The position numbers were made by a program, and so were the translations under genes. From Heliocidaris tuberculata (lineage: Eukaryota; Echinodermata; Echinoidea; Camarodonta; Echinometridae): DNA of 64,000 nucleotides. Position 1 is the stretch's first letter, and each line of letters begins with the position of its first letter. The notes under the pieces were generated by a model. The model had not been told where the DNA came from, did no database searches, and was given only the letters and a program-made list of their open reading frames with translations. Location of the stretch: positions 14,519,200-14,583,199 of the forward strand of contig CM046835.1 of the NCBI GenBank assembly GCA_025618425.1. The letters are read 5' to 3'. Below are positions 40,701 to 47,313 of this stretch, one piece after another.

Positions 40701-42148
40701 GTTTCTTTAATTTTCTGCTTCTTTTAAAACAAACTTGCAATCAGGGTGGACTTTCCCTTTAATACCCGGTATTTTGTTTAAAAGTGAAAAGTAGTGATAA
40801 AACAAATCTCTAAAAAGGAAGTTTATATAAAGTTTAGGTGTAACCAGTACCCAAAATGTTTTCGACATTGTATATATTGTAATGTTTAAACCAGTGAGCT
40901 TTATTTTCTTTTTAATTTAGTTGATATTTTGGGTCTGAATCTCAAAAATAAATGATAATGTAATAAATGGTTTTGTTTTTCTCCAAACTGTCTTTACGTA
41001 AACTATCAGGCAAAATGAAATGTTATGGGATATTTCACGCTATATAAAACGACAAAAGCGATAATGTTCTGGTGTATATATGCCTATATCTCTTTCAATC
41101 TTCCATGTTATAAAAGATAATTATGTTTATGTTATATTTATTCTTGGGAACCTACACAAACAAGCTATGCTTTCCAGTAGGTTCCTTTTTCATTTCATGA
41201 TTTTGTACTTTGTAAATCATATTGTTTTGTATTTGGAAAAATGAAATGAAATAAATCTTGCATCAATCAATCAATCAATATATTTCGAAAAGGAAGTTTG
41301 ATTTCTTTAATCTAAAATGATACGGTCTTAATACAAACATTAAGGTTTCCCTCAAAATCACAAATATGACTATCGAACAAATTGAAGGCTTCATTTTTTT
41401 TTTAAGTTAATCATTCAAATCGTGTGTTTCCTTCTCTTTCATAAGAATGATTATTGGAAATCATATGAAATGCCCCGTCTAACAGGATTTTTAAAATTCT
41501 TTCTTTCTTTCTCTCTTTCTTTCTCTCTCTCTCTCCTTTTATTTATTGTAAAAGAGATAAGATTGAATTATCTCAAACTTCATACATTTATAATTTTAGT
41601 CTTTAAAAAATATTATCTGAAAATGTATAATGTAGTACCTAATGTATGTACCTATACATGGAGTTGCTTTCCAGCAAGATTATGATGAGAGATTTACAGT
41701 GAAGGGACAGACGTCCAACAAAATGTGATATCCTGGTATAAAGAGGTTGATTCACTTGAATTTCACGCAGGTCGTTGAGAATTCAAATCCCGATGCTTGT
41801 GTCCTTAAATCATGTCTTTCTACTATAATTTTTATCTCTTGACCCAGATGTGTTCTGTTATGGGTACAATGTCATGTAGGAGTGTGTGTAGAAAGAAATT
41901 AGTCCGATACTCTCTTAGCGTGAAACATTATTATATTGAAGCGCCATGCAGAAACATGTAGAAACCACTTTTATCATCATTTTTGTTAAAGTACAAATAT
42001 AATAAGCAAGAATTGCTATTTCTTAAAATTTTGTGAACAGGTTTACCTGAAAAGTTGTAGATGAAGTAATGAAGACATTTTTTCCCCCAAGATGAAAACA
42101 AACTTATAGCGGCTTAAGTTTGATACCATATAGGAACACACACTCACA

Positions 42149-42185
<37 letters not shown>

Positions 42186-42479
42186 AAAGCAAATATAAAT
42201 GAATACATTGATAATGAAATAATTTCAGTAACTCTGCATGTTCTCATGCCTCTCACCAAATTTAACATACCTCTTCGTATTATTTTAACAAAGAATAGCA
42301 AACTATAAGATATTCATAATATTTTAATCAACATTTTTTTCCAGAAATTAATCAAACATATCGATGAAAATATCACGTACTAAAAGATTTTAGACTTACC
42401 GCCTTTTGTAGGTAACGTGAGCCTCAATGGCTACAAGTACCACTGCAAGGAAAAGAAGGTAGTATATTGCACGACCCAT
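6265..42479 (-). CDS. Gel-forming mucin / VWF-like secreted glycoprotein, 31 coding exons, 2436 aa
   Basis: Spliced gene assembled by reading each exon, its GT/AG ends and phase; the phase is continuous over all 31 exons from ATG to TAA. Order: signal peptide, D1, D2, D', D3, short Thr linker, D4, 557-aa Thr-rich PTS block, WxxW (CysD), Thr linker, CTCK. In the mucin/VWF family CTCK makes C-terminal dimers in the ER and D1-D2-D'-D3 make N-terminal multimers; PTS blocks carry dense O-glycans. The product is therefore expected to be a secreted polymeric mucin of mucus or a surface coat. Odd points: the large PTS block follows D4; the first Cys of CGLC is missing in D3 and D4; no VWC domain is seen before CTCK. 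An otogelin or SCO-spondin relative is less likely because of the PTS block and D1-D2-D'-D3-D4 order. One optional extra exon (14191-14352) would also keep the frame. Confidence 0.9.
6412..6531. repeat. 60-bp perfect-period tandem duplication over the last splice acceptor
   Basis: Units 6412-6471 and 6472-6531 differ at about one base. Each contains the acceptor TTCGCAG and the first 12 nt of exon 31. Confidence 0.92.
6534..6584. repeat. 25-bp perfect inverted repeat, 1-nt loop
   Basis: Arms 6534-6558 and 6560-6584 are exact reverse complements. On the transcript this hairpin lies immediately 5' of the duplicated acceptor. Confidence 0.92.
7092..7261 (-). CDS. Mucin exon 30: CTCK cystine knot, first half
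   Basis: 170-nt exon, phase 1 to 0. Encodes [20 protein letters not shown], then [25 protein letters not shown] is the C-x-G-x-C core of a cystine knot. Confidence 0.88.
7544..7823. mobile_element. Word-array foldback element W1, copy 1
   Basis: Built from CGCTATTCATAAGGACC and its complement in many degenerate copies, arranged as two head-to-head halves with central ACGCGTTATG. Termini GGGGTCAACTCGC and GCGAGGTTACCC. Flanks GGAAAAAC / GGAAAAAAC look like a target duplication. Confidence 0.78.
8089..8249 (-). CDS. Mucin exon 29: end of WxxW and Thr-rich linker
   Basis: 161-nt exon, phase 2 to 1. Begins [18 protein letters not shown], completing CysD, then Thr/Pro/Ser repeats. Donor GTAATT. 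Confidence 0.87.
8325..8560 (-). mobile_element. Possible truncated retroelement 3' end (minus strand)
   Basis: AT-rich A/T simple-repeat border (TTAATTAATTTTATTTATC) next to GC-richer non-coding sequence, as expected for an inverted 3' end. No protein match. Confidence 0.3.
8705..8790. mobile_element. End of a hAT-like element (CAGTGGCGGATC) with poly-C
   Basis: CAGTGGCGGATCTACAT at 8710 with a 13-base C run 40 bp inside. The other end is not found, so this is a fragment. Confidence 0.45.
9147..9824. mobile_element. Word-array element W2, copy 1 (G-rich), split by W1
   Basis: Repeated word GGGGGTAATTGTCCTTG in 9170-9417 and 9676-9810, with W1 nested between. Right end TCCTAGAACCG matches the W2 end at 62771 (TCCTAGAATCG). 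Several tens-of-G runs. Confidence 0.65.
9418..9666. mobile_element. Word-array foldback element W1, copy 2
   Basis: Same dimeric plan as the copy at 7544, including the spacer ATGGTTTGCTCGCTAT. Flanked by AATTTTCC / AATTTTCT (8 bp, one change). It is inserted inside a G-rich W2 array. Confidence 0.8.
10236..10524 (-). CDS. Mucin exon 28: WxxW (Mucin2_WxxW / CysD) domain
   Basis: 289-nt exon, phase 1 to 2. Encodes [18 protein letters not shown], then [17 protein letters not shown] and [22 protein letters not shown] is the W-x-x-W motif of mucin CysD domains and CILP-type proteins, a C-mannosylation consensus. The domain ends in the next exon (RFLCC). Confidence 0.92.
10525..12890. other. Intron between exons 27 and 28
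   Basis: 2.4 kb, AT-rich, no recognised element or exon. Confidence 0.6.
12891..12929 (-). CDS. Mucin exon 27: 39-nt Thr/Pro mini-exon
   Basis: Acceptor with good pyrimidine tract (CCTACAG), donor GTAAGT, phase 1 to 1, encoding [13 protein letters not shown]. Being 39 nt and symmetric it could be skipped without frame change. Confidence 0.8.
14130..14170. repeat. (GAT)n microsatellite
   Basis: About 13 GAT units directly downstream of the candidate exon; reads as poly-His on the minus strand. Confidence 0.95.
14191..14352 (-). CDS. Candidate optional mucin exon, Ser/Thr-rich
   Basis: 162-nt segment, phase 1 to 1, between PTS exon 26 and exon 27. Encodes [20 protein letters not shown], then [12 protein letters not shown]. 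It is clearly more GC-rich than the surrounding intron. Donor CAG/GTGAAT is fair; acceptor ACAACAG lacks a pyrimidine tract, so the call is weak. A (CAT)n tract follows at once. Confidence 0.3.
14556..14913 (+). mobile_element. tRNA-derived SINE ending in an (ATT)n tract
   Basis: A box TGGTCTAGTGG (14568-14578) and B box GTTCAAGTCC (14613-14622), then a body with AAATGGGTACCTGGTAGG and GCTCAGCTAAAGCC, and a microsatellite tail. This body type is familiar from sea urchin SINEs (recalled, not checked). Confidence 0.82.
15050..15239. mobile_element. Word-array foldback element W4, TA target
   Basis: Ends CAGTGAAACCTG and the complement of GAGTCAAACCTG, flanked by TA. Interior repeats TATAAAGACCACCTG words in both orientations. 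CAGT ends with TA flanks fit Tc1/mariner-type MITEs. Confidence 0.72.
15518..17188 (-). CDS. Mucin exon 26: main PTS (Thr-rich) domain
   Basis: Single 1671-nt exon, phase 1 to 1, 557 residues dominated by Thr with Ser, Pro, Glu and almost no Cys. The first half shows repeats marked by [22 protein letters not shown] and [11 protein letters not shown] spaced 45 and about 90 residues apart; the second half is richer in SETT/EETT. Acceptor ATTAG, donor CAG/GTATCC. The open frame runs on to 15423 past the donor, but splicing at 15517 keeps phase 1 into exon 27. The Val-rich open frame on the plus strand is an antisense shadow. Confidence 0.92.
17888..18061 (-). CDS. Mucin exon 25: TIL domain 4
   Basis: 174-nt exon, phase 1 to 1. 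Encodes [20 protein letters not shown] and [19 protein letters not shown], a short TIL-like Cys module closing D4. Confidence 0.87.
18471..18794 (-). CDS. Mucin exon 24: D4 C8 module
   Basis: 324-nt exon, phase 1 to 1. Encodes [18 protein letters not shown], then [17 protein letters not shown] and [21 protein letters not shown] 35-40 bp fragment of it is found again in intron 23. Confidence 0.9.
19146..19187 (-). pseudogene. Fragment resembling mucin exon 24
   Basis: Matches exon 24 around 18585-18625 (shared run GTCCTTGAAGTAAG then TTCGGGAT) inside the intron between exons 23 and 24. About 40 bp, decayed, no open frame. Confidence 0.5.
19341..19545 (-). CDS. Mucin exon 23: rest of VWD4
   Basis: 205-nt exon, phase 0 to 1, acceptor TTTCAG, donor GTAAGA. 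Encodes [20 protein letters not shown] through [15 protein letters not shown] followed by NCGKNE resembles the D4-type GLCG..C layout of VWF. Confidence 0.88.
19829..19860. repeat. Poly-C tract
   Basis: About 31 consecutive C in the intron between exons 22 and 23. Confidence 0.93.
20577..20815 (-). CDS. Mucin exon 22: VWD domain 4 (D4), GDPH motif
   Basis: 239-nt exon, phase 1 to 0. Encodes [19 protein letters not shown] and [17 protein letters not shown] (1300-1303; bases 20787-20798) is conserved, as in mucin D4. Confidence 0.92.
21405..21743 (-). CDS. Mucin exon 21: TIL domain 3 and short Thr/Pro linker
   Basis: 339-nt exon, phase 1 to 1. First part is TIL ([33 protein letters not shown]); second part is about 50 residues of Thr/Pro ([19 protein letters not shown]). 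This is a small PTS segment at the position where vertebrate mucins carry their huge one. Confidence 0.9.
21905..22190 (-). CDS. Mucin exon 20: D3 C8 module
   Basis: 286-nt exon, phase 0 to 1. Encodes [15 protein letters not shown], then [18 protein letters not shown] and [14 protein letters not shown], ending VHWRSNDLC. Confidence 0.9.
22556..22663 (-). CDS. Mucin exon 19: end of VWD3
   Basis: 108-nt exon, phase 0 to 0. Encodes [19 protein letters not shown]. The family CGLCG is GGLCG here, so the first Cys is lost. Confidence 0.87.
23216..23400 (-). CDS. Mucin exon 18: VWD3 middle
   Basis: 185-nt exon, phase 1 to 0, acceptor TACCAG, donor GTAAGC. Encodes [20 protein letters not shown] and then [13 protein letters not shown], the strands leading to the LCGNFN motif. 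Confidence 0.88.
23772..23972 (-). CDS. Mucin exon 17: VWD domain 3 (D3), GDPH motif
   Basis: 201-nt exon, phase 1 to 1. Begins [20 protein letters not shown], then [17 protein letters not shown] (927-930) is the family site at which some D domains cut themselves between Asp and Pro at mildly acid pH. Confidence 0.92.
24556..24602 (-). CDS. Mucin exon 16: end of D'
   Basis: 47-nt exon, phase 2 to 1, encoding [15 protein letters not shown]. Same length, phase and Cys layout as exon 9, so the D modules share an ancestral exon structure. Confidence 0.85.
24868..25613. mobile_element. Word-array foldback element W3 in the intron between exons 15 and 16
   Basis: Inverted ends TATGGCAAGC..ATGCCCAATAATTC (about 35 bp) enclose some 30 degenerate copies of CGATAAAC(A/T)GAGTTTTTC in both orientations. 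Confidence 0.82.
25709..25740. repeat. (CA)n microsatellite
   Basis: About 16 CA units in the intron between exons 15 and 16, downstream of exon 15 on the transcript. Confidence 0.95.
25787..26074 (-). CDS. Mucin exon 15: end of E2 and D' TIL domain
   Basis: 288-nt exon, phase 2 to 2, acceptor TTTTAG, donor GTAAGT. Starts with [15 protein letters not shown] (end of the previous module), followed directly by a second TIL ([45 protein letters not shown]). Two TILs in tandem before D3 is the D' arrangement of VWF and mucins. Confidence 0.9.
26783..27026 (-). CDS. Mucin exon 14: TIL domain 2
   Basis: 244-nt exon, phase 1 to 2. Reads [34 protein letters not shown], then [18 protein letters not shown], a complete TIL Cys pattern. 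Confidence 0.9.
27431..27598 (-). CDS. Mucin exon 13: D2 C8 module, second half
   Basis: 168-nt exon, phase 1 to 1, acceptor CTATAG, donor GTAGGT. Encodes [19 protein letters not shown], then [15 protein letters not shown] and [10 protein letters not shown]. Confidence 0.9.
28049..28216 (-). CDS. Mucin exon 12: D2 C8 module, first half
   Basis: 168-nt exon, phase 1 to 1, acceptor CAACAG, donor GTAGGT. Encodes [17 protein letters not shown] and [20 protein letters not shown]. Confidence 0.87.
28393..28537 (-). CDS. Mucin exon 11: end of VWD2, CGLC motif
   Basis: 145-nt exon, phase 0 to 1. Encodes [14 protein letters not shown] and [17 protein letters not shown], so the CGLC multimerisation motif is intact in D2. 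Confidence 0.92.
28933..29246 (-). CDS. Mucin exon 10: VWD domain 2 (D2)
   Basis: 314-nt exon, phase 1 to 0, acceptor TATCAG, donor GTAAGT. Begins [20 protein letters not shown] and carries [13 protein letters not shown], the VWD N-terminal strands. GDPH is not conserved (YGHYH). Confidence 0.92.
30131..30177 (-). CDS. Mucin exon 9: end of TIL1
   Basis: 47-nt exon, phase 2 to 1, encoding [15 protein letters not shown], the conserved C-x-C..GxWxC end of a TIL/E module. A decayed copy lies about 860 bp upstream in the same intron. Confidence 0.87.
30658..30806. mobile_element. MITE with GGGYCC ends
   Basis: Inverted ends GGGTCCCGTTTCATAAAAC and GTTTTATAAAACAGGGCCC, about 149 bp, AT-rich interior. 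In the intron between exons 8 and 9. Confidence 0.78.
31005..31095 (-). pseudogene. Decayed duplicate of mucin exon 9 with flanking intron
   Basis: Bases here repeat exon 9 and its upstream intron (30143-30238) at high identity. The copy retains the acceptor and ECVDGKW, but a 5-nt deletion removes the QC codons and shifts the frame, and the donor is lost. Confidence 0.8.
31109..31355 (-). CDS. Mucin exon 8: TIL domain 1
   Basis: 247-nt exon, phase 1 to 2, acceptor TTACAG. Trypsin-inhibitor-like Cys pattern: [43 protein letters not shown], then SDGCNEC. Two overlapping donors are possible at 31107-31108 and 31103-31104; only the first keeps the frame into exon 9. Confidence 0.9.
31622..31984 (+). 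pseudogene. Non-LTR retrotransposon reverse-transcriptase C-terminal remnant
   Basis: In-frame reading gives [15 protein letters not shown], then [27 protein letters not shown], one TGA (31796-31798), then [14 protein letters not shown] and a tail to TAA. The E-Y-x-x-P-x-W ... Q-k-R-x-L-k-x-I ... L-x-x-R-R pattern is the region after the RT domain in jockey/CR1-type elements. Truncated 5', one stop, dead. It sits antisense in the intron between mucin exons 7 and 8. Confidence 0.72.
31985..33020 (+). mobile_element. 3'UTR-like tail of the non-LTR element
   Basis: About 1 kb of AT-rich non-coding sequence with a CT-rich stretch (32105-32240), ending AATAAATGCCATTTTGAATT. The end point is inferred from the polyadenylation-like motif and change in composition. 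Confidence 0.5.
33238..33434. mobile_element. MITE with AGAGTCCCTTTATAG ends
   Basis: Inverted ends at 33238-33265 and 33408-33434. The interior has two copies of CCAAAATGGCGTTC. In the intron between exons 7 and 8. Confidence 0.75.
33502..33679 (-). CDS. Mucin exon 7: D1 C8 module, second half
   Basis: 178-nt exon, phase 0 to 1, acceptor AACAG, donor GTGAGT. Reads [18 protein letters not shown], then [15 protein letters not shown] and SWRSYDFC, the conserved C8 tail. Confidence 0.9.
34263..34411 (-). CDS. Mucin exon 6: D1 C8 module, first half
   Basis: 149-nt exon, phase 1 to 0, acceptor CTTTAG, donor GTTAGT. Cys-containing helix-rich segment ([15 protein letters not shown], then [16 protein letters not shown]) typical of the C8 module after VWD. 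Confidence 0.86.
34807..35156 (-). CDS. Mucin exon 5: rest of VWD1, with CGLC motif
   Basis: 350-nt exon, phase 2 to 1, acceptor ACCAG, donor GTAAGA. Contains the conserved second half of VWD ending [16 protein letters not shown]. An intact CGLC, as in D1 of VWF and gel-forming mucins, where it supports disulfide-linked multimer assembly. Confidence 0.92.
35617..35806 (-). CDS. Mucin exon 4: start of VWD domain 1 (D1)
   Basis: Acceptor TTGCAG, donor GTTTGT, phase 1 to 2. Encodes [19 protein letters not shown] and then the [13 protein letters not shown] strand, the conserved first part of a VWD domain. The usual GDPH is replaced here (WSQQH). Confidence 0.9.
36395..36484 (-). CDS. Mucin exon 3: basic then Thr-rich linker
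   Basis: 90-nt exon, acceptor CTACAG, donor GTAAGT, phase 1 to 1. Encodes [16 protein letters not shown] followed by a short Thr/Pro stretch. RAAR (residues 50-53) fits a minimal furin-type R-x-x-R site, so a short propeptide could be released; this is inference. Confidence 0.75.
36485..38628. other. Intron between exons 2 and 3
   Basis: 2.1 kb with a small dyad (TCGACGATCGTCGA near 36611) and a C run at 37839. Otherwise featureless. Confidence 0.6.
38629..38684 (-). CDS. Mucin exon 2: N-terminal linker
   Basis: 56-nt exon, acceptor CACAG, donor GTAAGT, phase 2 to 1. Encodes about 19 residues beginning [11 protein letters not shown]. No domain recognised. Chosen because it is the only exon-like segment between exons 1 and 3 that keeps the frame. 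Confidence 0.72.
38970..39560. mobile_element. Diverged hAT-like fragment in intron 1
   Basis: Words GCAAAGCGACCGAGCGTT and GGCGACCGAGCGTTT, a poly-T run (39464-39487), then C-rich sequence ending TTAGATAAGTCACTG, a degenerate family end. Confidence 0.45.
40850..41281 (+). mobile_element. Putative 3' end of a non-LTR element
   Basis: Ends GAAATGAAATAAATCTTGC followed by (ATCA)n, the simple-repeat tail usual for truncated non-LTR insertions. No coding part present. Confidence 0.45.
41735..41985 (+). mobile_element. Possible degenerate SINE in intron 1
   Basis: B-box-like GAATTCAAATCCCG followed by GGGTACAATGTCATGTAGG and GAAGCGCCATGC, in the same order as the SINE at 14556. No clear A box remains. 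Confidence 0.35.
42150..42182. repeat. Poly-T tract in intron 1
   Basis: About 33 T, 217 bp from the donor of exon 1. Reads as poly-A on the transcript. Confidence 0.93.
42400..42479 (-). CDS. Mucin exon 1: start codon and signal peptide
   Basis: ATG at 42479 with a strong Kozak context (A at -3, G at +4) and no upstream ATG in the inferred 5'UTR. The protein begins [20 protein letters not shown], a classic n-region plus hydrophobic core, with likely signal peptidase cleavage near residues 20-22. Donor GTAAGT; ends in phase 2. Confidence 0.88.
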
Positions 42480-42673
42480 GATTGTGTTAACTCTTTCAGG
42501 CTGGCTGACTTTGGCGGCCAAGCCAAGTGAAAAGAGAAACTTTGACTAAAGTTTCAAACAATATTGACTTCCAGAATTGCTAGGGCTCCTTTTTGCGTTC
42601 TCACAATGATGCAGAAGAACAACGTCTACGGAGTCCAGGCCCTCTAAAATTGGAGCTCTATGCGAGAGCAACT
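42480..42673 (-). other. Inferred 5'UTR with initiator at 42673
   Basis: About 194 nt between the inferred start site and ATG, free of upstream ATG codons. Start site inferred from TATA spacing and the Inr match only; an intron within the UTR is not seen. Confidence 0.55.
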
Positions 42674-42697
42674 GACCTTCACAGGGTTTGCGTGGGC

Positions 42698-42705
42698 CTT
42701 TTATA
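42698..42705 (-). promoter_or_regulatory. TATA box of the mucin gene
   Basis: TATAAAAG on the minus strand, in context GATATAAAAGGCCC. It sits 32 bp upstream of an initiator-like TCAGTT whose A is at 42673, the expected spacing for a focused promoter. Confidence 0.72.
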
Positions 42706-42879
42706 TCTATAGAGTGACACGAGAGATAATTCGCACGTATTTAAACCGCTCCGGCAGAGACTATTAATTTTGAGCTCCAAAGTGGCCACGTTATTATTCA
42801 TGAGCTTCGTATAACGCACACCCTCGCGCCCTCGTGATACTCTGCGTTATGAGGAATAAAAAGGGCCCCGAAGTGCTAT

Positions 42880-43728
42880 CTCCGGCCCCAAGAAAGTATC
42901 ATCAGAAACGAAGACAATAAAAACAAAAGATGGGCTCCAAGAAAGTATCAGGGGAGGATGAAATTCAATTAGAAGAACACAACTGAAATAATTATTATAA
43001 TAATTAAGAGCCAGTCAAACTTAATAAGAACCTTATAACGAACCCACAGATTAGATGAGCGCTTAAGCACTCTCTTGGCCTCCAATGCAGCGATAAAGAC
43101 AAAAAAAAAAAAATTAAAATAGAACAATAAAATACAATTGAAATAGATAATTGTATTTATCAAGTACCAGTTATAACATTTCATTATGAGGTTGTCATAA
43201 AGTAAAATATAACGGGTTCTTAGTTATTAGCATATTTATGTTAATTGTGTTTTATTTTTCTAAAAAAAAAATTCCCTCCCCAGAAACTGCCTTTGTGCCC
43301 ATGTTTGTTTCTATTGTCTTTATCGCTGTTATACTGCATTGGAGCCCAAGATAGTGCTTAAGCGCCCATCTAAGCTGTGGGTTCATGATAAGGTTGTTCT
43401 TAATTATCAATATGATTATTTCAATTGTGTCTTTATTTTTCTAATTAAATTTCATGTTCCCCTGATATCTTAATTCTAGGAGCACATTTGTTTTGTTTTT
43501 ATTGTTTTTATCGATGTTAACATTGCACTAGAGCCCGGTATAGGGCTTTGAATCCCAGCTAAGCTGTGGTTTAATTTTAAGGTTGTTATGAAGTATAATT
43601 GGGTCTTAATTATTATAATATTAATTCTATTTGTGTTTTTATTCTTCTAAATTAATTTCATCCTTCCCTGATACTTCCTTGCTCTGGTGCCCTTTTATTG
43701 ATTTTTTATTTTATCACTGTTGTTACTG
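42880..43728. repeat. About 200-bp repeat units, one inverted and two or more direct
   Basis: Motif block CGCTGTTATACTGCATTGGAG ... AGCTGTGG ... AAGGTTGTT recurs at 43325, 43515 and 43715, and inverted at 42905-43100. Part of the composite element. Confidence 0.65.
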
Positions 43729-44399
43729 CAGTGGCGTATCTAGGGATTATGGAGCCCGGGGCAGACAATGAAGTTACGCCCGCTCCCGAGTGCCCAAACT
43801 TATCTACGTTATTGTACAAGCGATCGAGCGGCAAATTTTTTTCATTTTAACCCTAAAAACGCAATTTCTTGTGCATTTTACCCCGGAAATGTTGCAATTG
43901 AGCGGTAGAGAAGCTCGAATTTTGTACATTGATATAAAACGGTTTTCCATTTACTCACTTCTAAAATCGGGAGGAAAACTAACGAAAACCCTTGAGAAAA
44001 ATTCAAGAAATTCAACAAGGCGACCTGAAGTTGAGATTTCTTTCAAATGTTGAACCTTTGCAAATGCTTTTTTATACACTTTATCCTATATTGGGGGCGC
44101 AATATTTAGCAGGAGTCAGATGAAACTTACATGATAGCGAGCAAGGCAACGACAAGTACATCTTTATTTTTCAAATTTTGAACCCTTTAAGCTATTTAAA
44201 GGGTACCTGAGGCCTGAAAAAATAATTTGTGTATAGTTAGCTTACACAAAATCAACCCCAGAAAACTTAACACGACATTCAACGGTGACAGGATACAGGA
44301 GATATTGATTTTTGAAAATAAAATACCCAAAAAAATTAATATAAATAAGACTTCAGCAAAGACTAGTCGATCGATCACGATAGCTCACCTAACGATATA

Positions 44400-45850
44400 T
44401 CGATTCAGGAACGTCTTCACTTTCAATTTTCGATTCGATAAATGAATTTGCGACTTAGTTCTAATTTATTTGTTGTTTCATTTGGTCTGTAGATTCTTTG
44501 TAATTTATGCGCCGAAGCAATTTTCTATTCGATTTAAACGTTTTGCGTTGAATACTTGATTCATCTGTTGTTTTGTTTGGGTTGTAGATTCTCCATAAAT
44601 TACGCGGCAACTTAATTTTCAGTTCGATAAAAACATTATGCGTTGTATACTTCATTCATTTTATATTTTATTTGGGTTGTATAATTATTCATAAGTTAAG
44701 CGTCAGTTCAATTTTCGATTCGATAAATATATTTTGCGTCTTAGTTCTAATTTATTTGTTGTTTCGCTTGGTCTGTAGATTCTTTGTAATTTATGCACTG
44801 AACCAATTTTCTATTCGATAAAAACATTTTGCGTTGTATACTTCATTCATTTTATATTTTATTTGGGTTGTATAATTATTCATAAGTTAAGCGTCAGTTC
44901 AATTTTCGATTCGATAAATATATTTTGCGTCTTAGTTCTAATTTATTTGTTGTTTCGCTTGGTCTGTAGATTCTTTGTAATTTACGCGCCGAACCAATTT
45001 TCTATTCGATAAAAAAAATTTGCGTTGTATACTTCACTTCATATTTTATTTGGGTTGTATATTATCCCTAAGTTAAGCACCAAATCAATTTCCAATCGAT
45101 AAAAAAAACATTTTGCGTTGTATACTTCATTCATTTCATATATTATTTGGGTTGTATATTATTCCTTAAGCGCTAATTCAATTTTCGATTCGATATACGT
45201 ATTTTGCGTCTATTTCTAATTTATTTGTTGTTTCATTTGGTCTGTAGATTGTTTGTAATTTATGCGCCGAACCAATTTTATATTCGATATAAAAAATGTA
45301 CGTTGTATACTTCATCCATTTCATCTTTTATTTGGGTTGTAGATTCTTCATAAATTACGCGCCAACTTATAATTTTCATTTCGATAAAAACATTTTGCGT
45401 CGTATACTTCATTCATTTTGTTTTATTTTAGTTGTATCCCTAAGTTAAGCGCCAAATCAATTTTCGATTCGATAAATGTATTTTGCGTCTTAGTTCTAAT
45501 TTATTTGTTGTTTCATTTGGTCTGTAGATTCTTTGAAATTTATGCCCCGAACTAATTTTCTATTCGATGTTAACATTTTTGGTTTGTATACTTCATTCAT
45601 TTGTTGTTTAATTTGGGGTATAGAATCCCCGTAATTACGCCCAAAATCAATTTTTGATTCTTTAAAAACATTCTTCGTTGTATGACTTCATTCATTTGTT
45701 GTTTTATCTGGGTTGTAGATTATCCATAAGTTACGCTCCAAATCAATTTCCAATTGGATAAAAACATTTTGCGTTGTATCCTTTATTTATTTGTTGTTTT
45801 ATTAGGGTTGAATATTATCCTTAAGTTCCGCCCCAAATCAATTTTCGAGT
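44400..45850. repeat. Tandem satellite of about 94-bp monomers, two alternating types
   Basis: About 15 monomers. Type A contains TAATTTATTTGTTGTTTC and GGTCTGTAGATTC; type B contains TTGTATACTTCATTCATT and TTTGGGTTGTA. Both share TCGATTCGATAAA and TTTTGCGT. A-monomer starts at about 44454, 44739, 44932, 45211, 45488 are multiples of 92-97 bp apart. Confidence 0.82.
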
Positions 45851-46398
45851 GTTTGTCAGCCACGGCGCTGTACATAGCAGACGACAATGCGATAATGCGA
45901 TCGCGATAATTCCACTATCGCGTCTTGGCTTTCGCCGAACGTGCACACATAAAAAAAACGCACACGCATAGAAAACTGATCGCGCGGAACTCAACTCCAG
46001 TTGAGTTCCGCGCGTCGTTCGTTCACGCTGTCCTTTATTCTCTTCAAACTCCTTAACCGCTAACCTGTAGAATGCCGGGTAAAATTATTTGGGGTTAATT
46101 TTATACATTCTAACTGTATACAAATTATTTTTTTTTTACCTCAGAGACCCTTTAAAGTGTACCAACCACCTGAAAAATGAATTTGTATACCGCTAGGAAG
46201 TATAAAATTAACCTCAAAGAACTTTATCTGAAATTCTATAGGTCAACAGTTTAGGAGTATGAAGGAAATAAAGGAAAAGATGAAGGTGCTCGCGCGGAAC
46301 CGAACTTCCTAGTTGGATTCCCTTATCTTGGCGAGCGCGTACGGGTGCGTTGAGTAGTCTACTCACGAGTCGCTTTTATGCTTATAAAGAGTAGCCTA

Positions 46399-47313
46399 CA
46401 CTCTTAAAATGTTGGGTAAATTTAGTTGGGTAACTGCTGGTTGGTTAAAAATATTCCCAATTCTGGGCTATTATTAACCAACTGGACACTCGAGTGGTGT
46501 AACCAATATTGGTCAATACTTTTTACCTAAATATTGGGCATATATTTACCAACAGTATTTGGTAATTATGGGTTGGGTACTTGTTGCCCTGTAGTTGTGT
46601 AATTTTGTCACATTTCCTTTGCCAGTTGGGTAAATTTTTTGGGTAACTGATGGTTGGTTAGAAATTCACTTTTGCCCAACTTGTGGTAAATATTTTTACC
46701 CAATATTGGGGAAAACACTTATATGAATATTCATGAATTTTTAGTAGCGTATGGTTTGGGGTGGCCCGATTTACTAACTGTCACCGAATGCATAAAAAAA
46801 TATAAGGGGTATATAAGAGCTTGCACTAGTTTGCACTAACTGGATAGGATAGGACTAGGATAGGATAGGTTAAGATATAGGATAGGATAGCTTAAAATAG
46901 GATAGGTTAGGATTGATTAGGTTAAGACCCAGAAGGACGTAACAAGCAGATTTCATTTTTTTTTACCTAGGTTGGAGGAAAAAGGAAACAATAAATTGGG
47001 CAGCTGAATTTGCCCAACCACATGATATTTGTTACCAAACAGCTGAACAAATAGAGGGTTGGGCAGTCCTATTGGGTAAGATTGGTTGGGCAATAATTAC
47101 CCAACTGAGAATATAACCAACAGTTGGGCAATTGTAGAGTTGGGTAAAATCTAATGGGTCACCACCTGATGGGCAATTTAATTTGCCCAACAACATAGTA
47201 AATGGATTGCCCAACATCAGTTGGGCAAATTTTAACCAAAAGTTGTGTGGACAGTATGTTGCCCAGTGTTGGTTAAAAATTGGGCATTTTTTTGCCCAAC
47301 TTTTTTAAGAGTG
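46399..47313. mobile_element. Word-array foldback element W5, TA target
   Basis: Termini CACTCTTAAAATGTTGGG and the complement of CACTCTTAAAAAAGTTGGG, flanked by TA. The interior is made of TTGGGTAA / TTACCCAA words in both orientations plus a GGATA mini-array (46840-46915). Nested in the hAT-like element 43729-47729. Confidence 0.8.

Noticed and set aside
44400..45850. CRISPR-like direct repeats
   Set aside because: The monomers are contiguous with no unique spacers, and the DNA is eukaryotic; it is a satellite.
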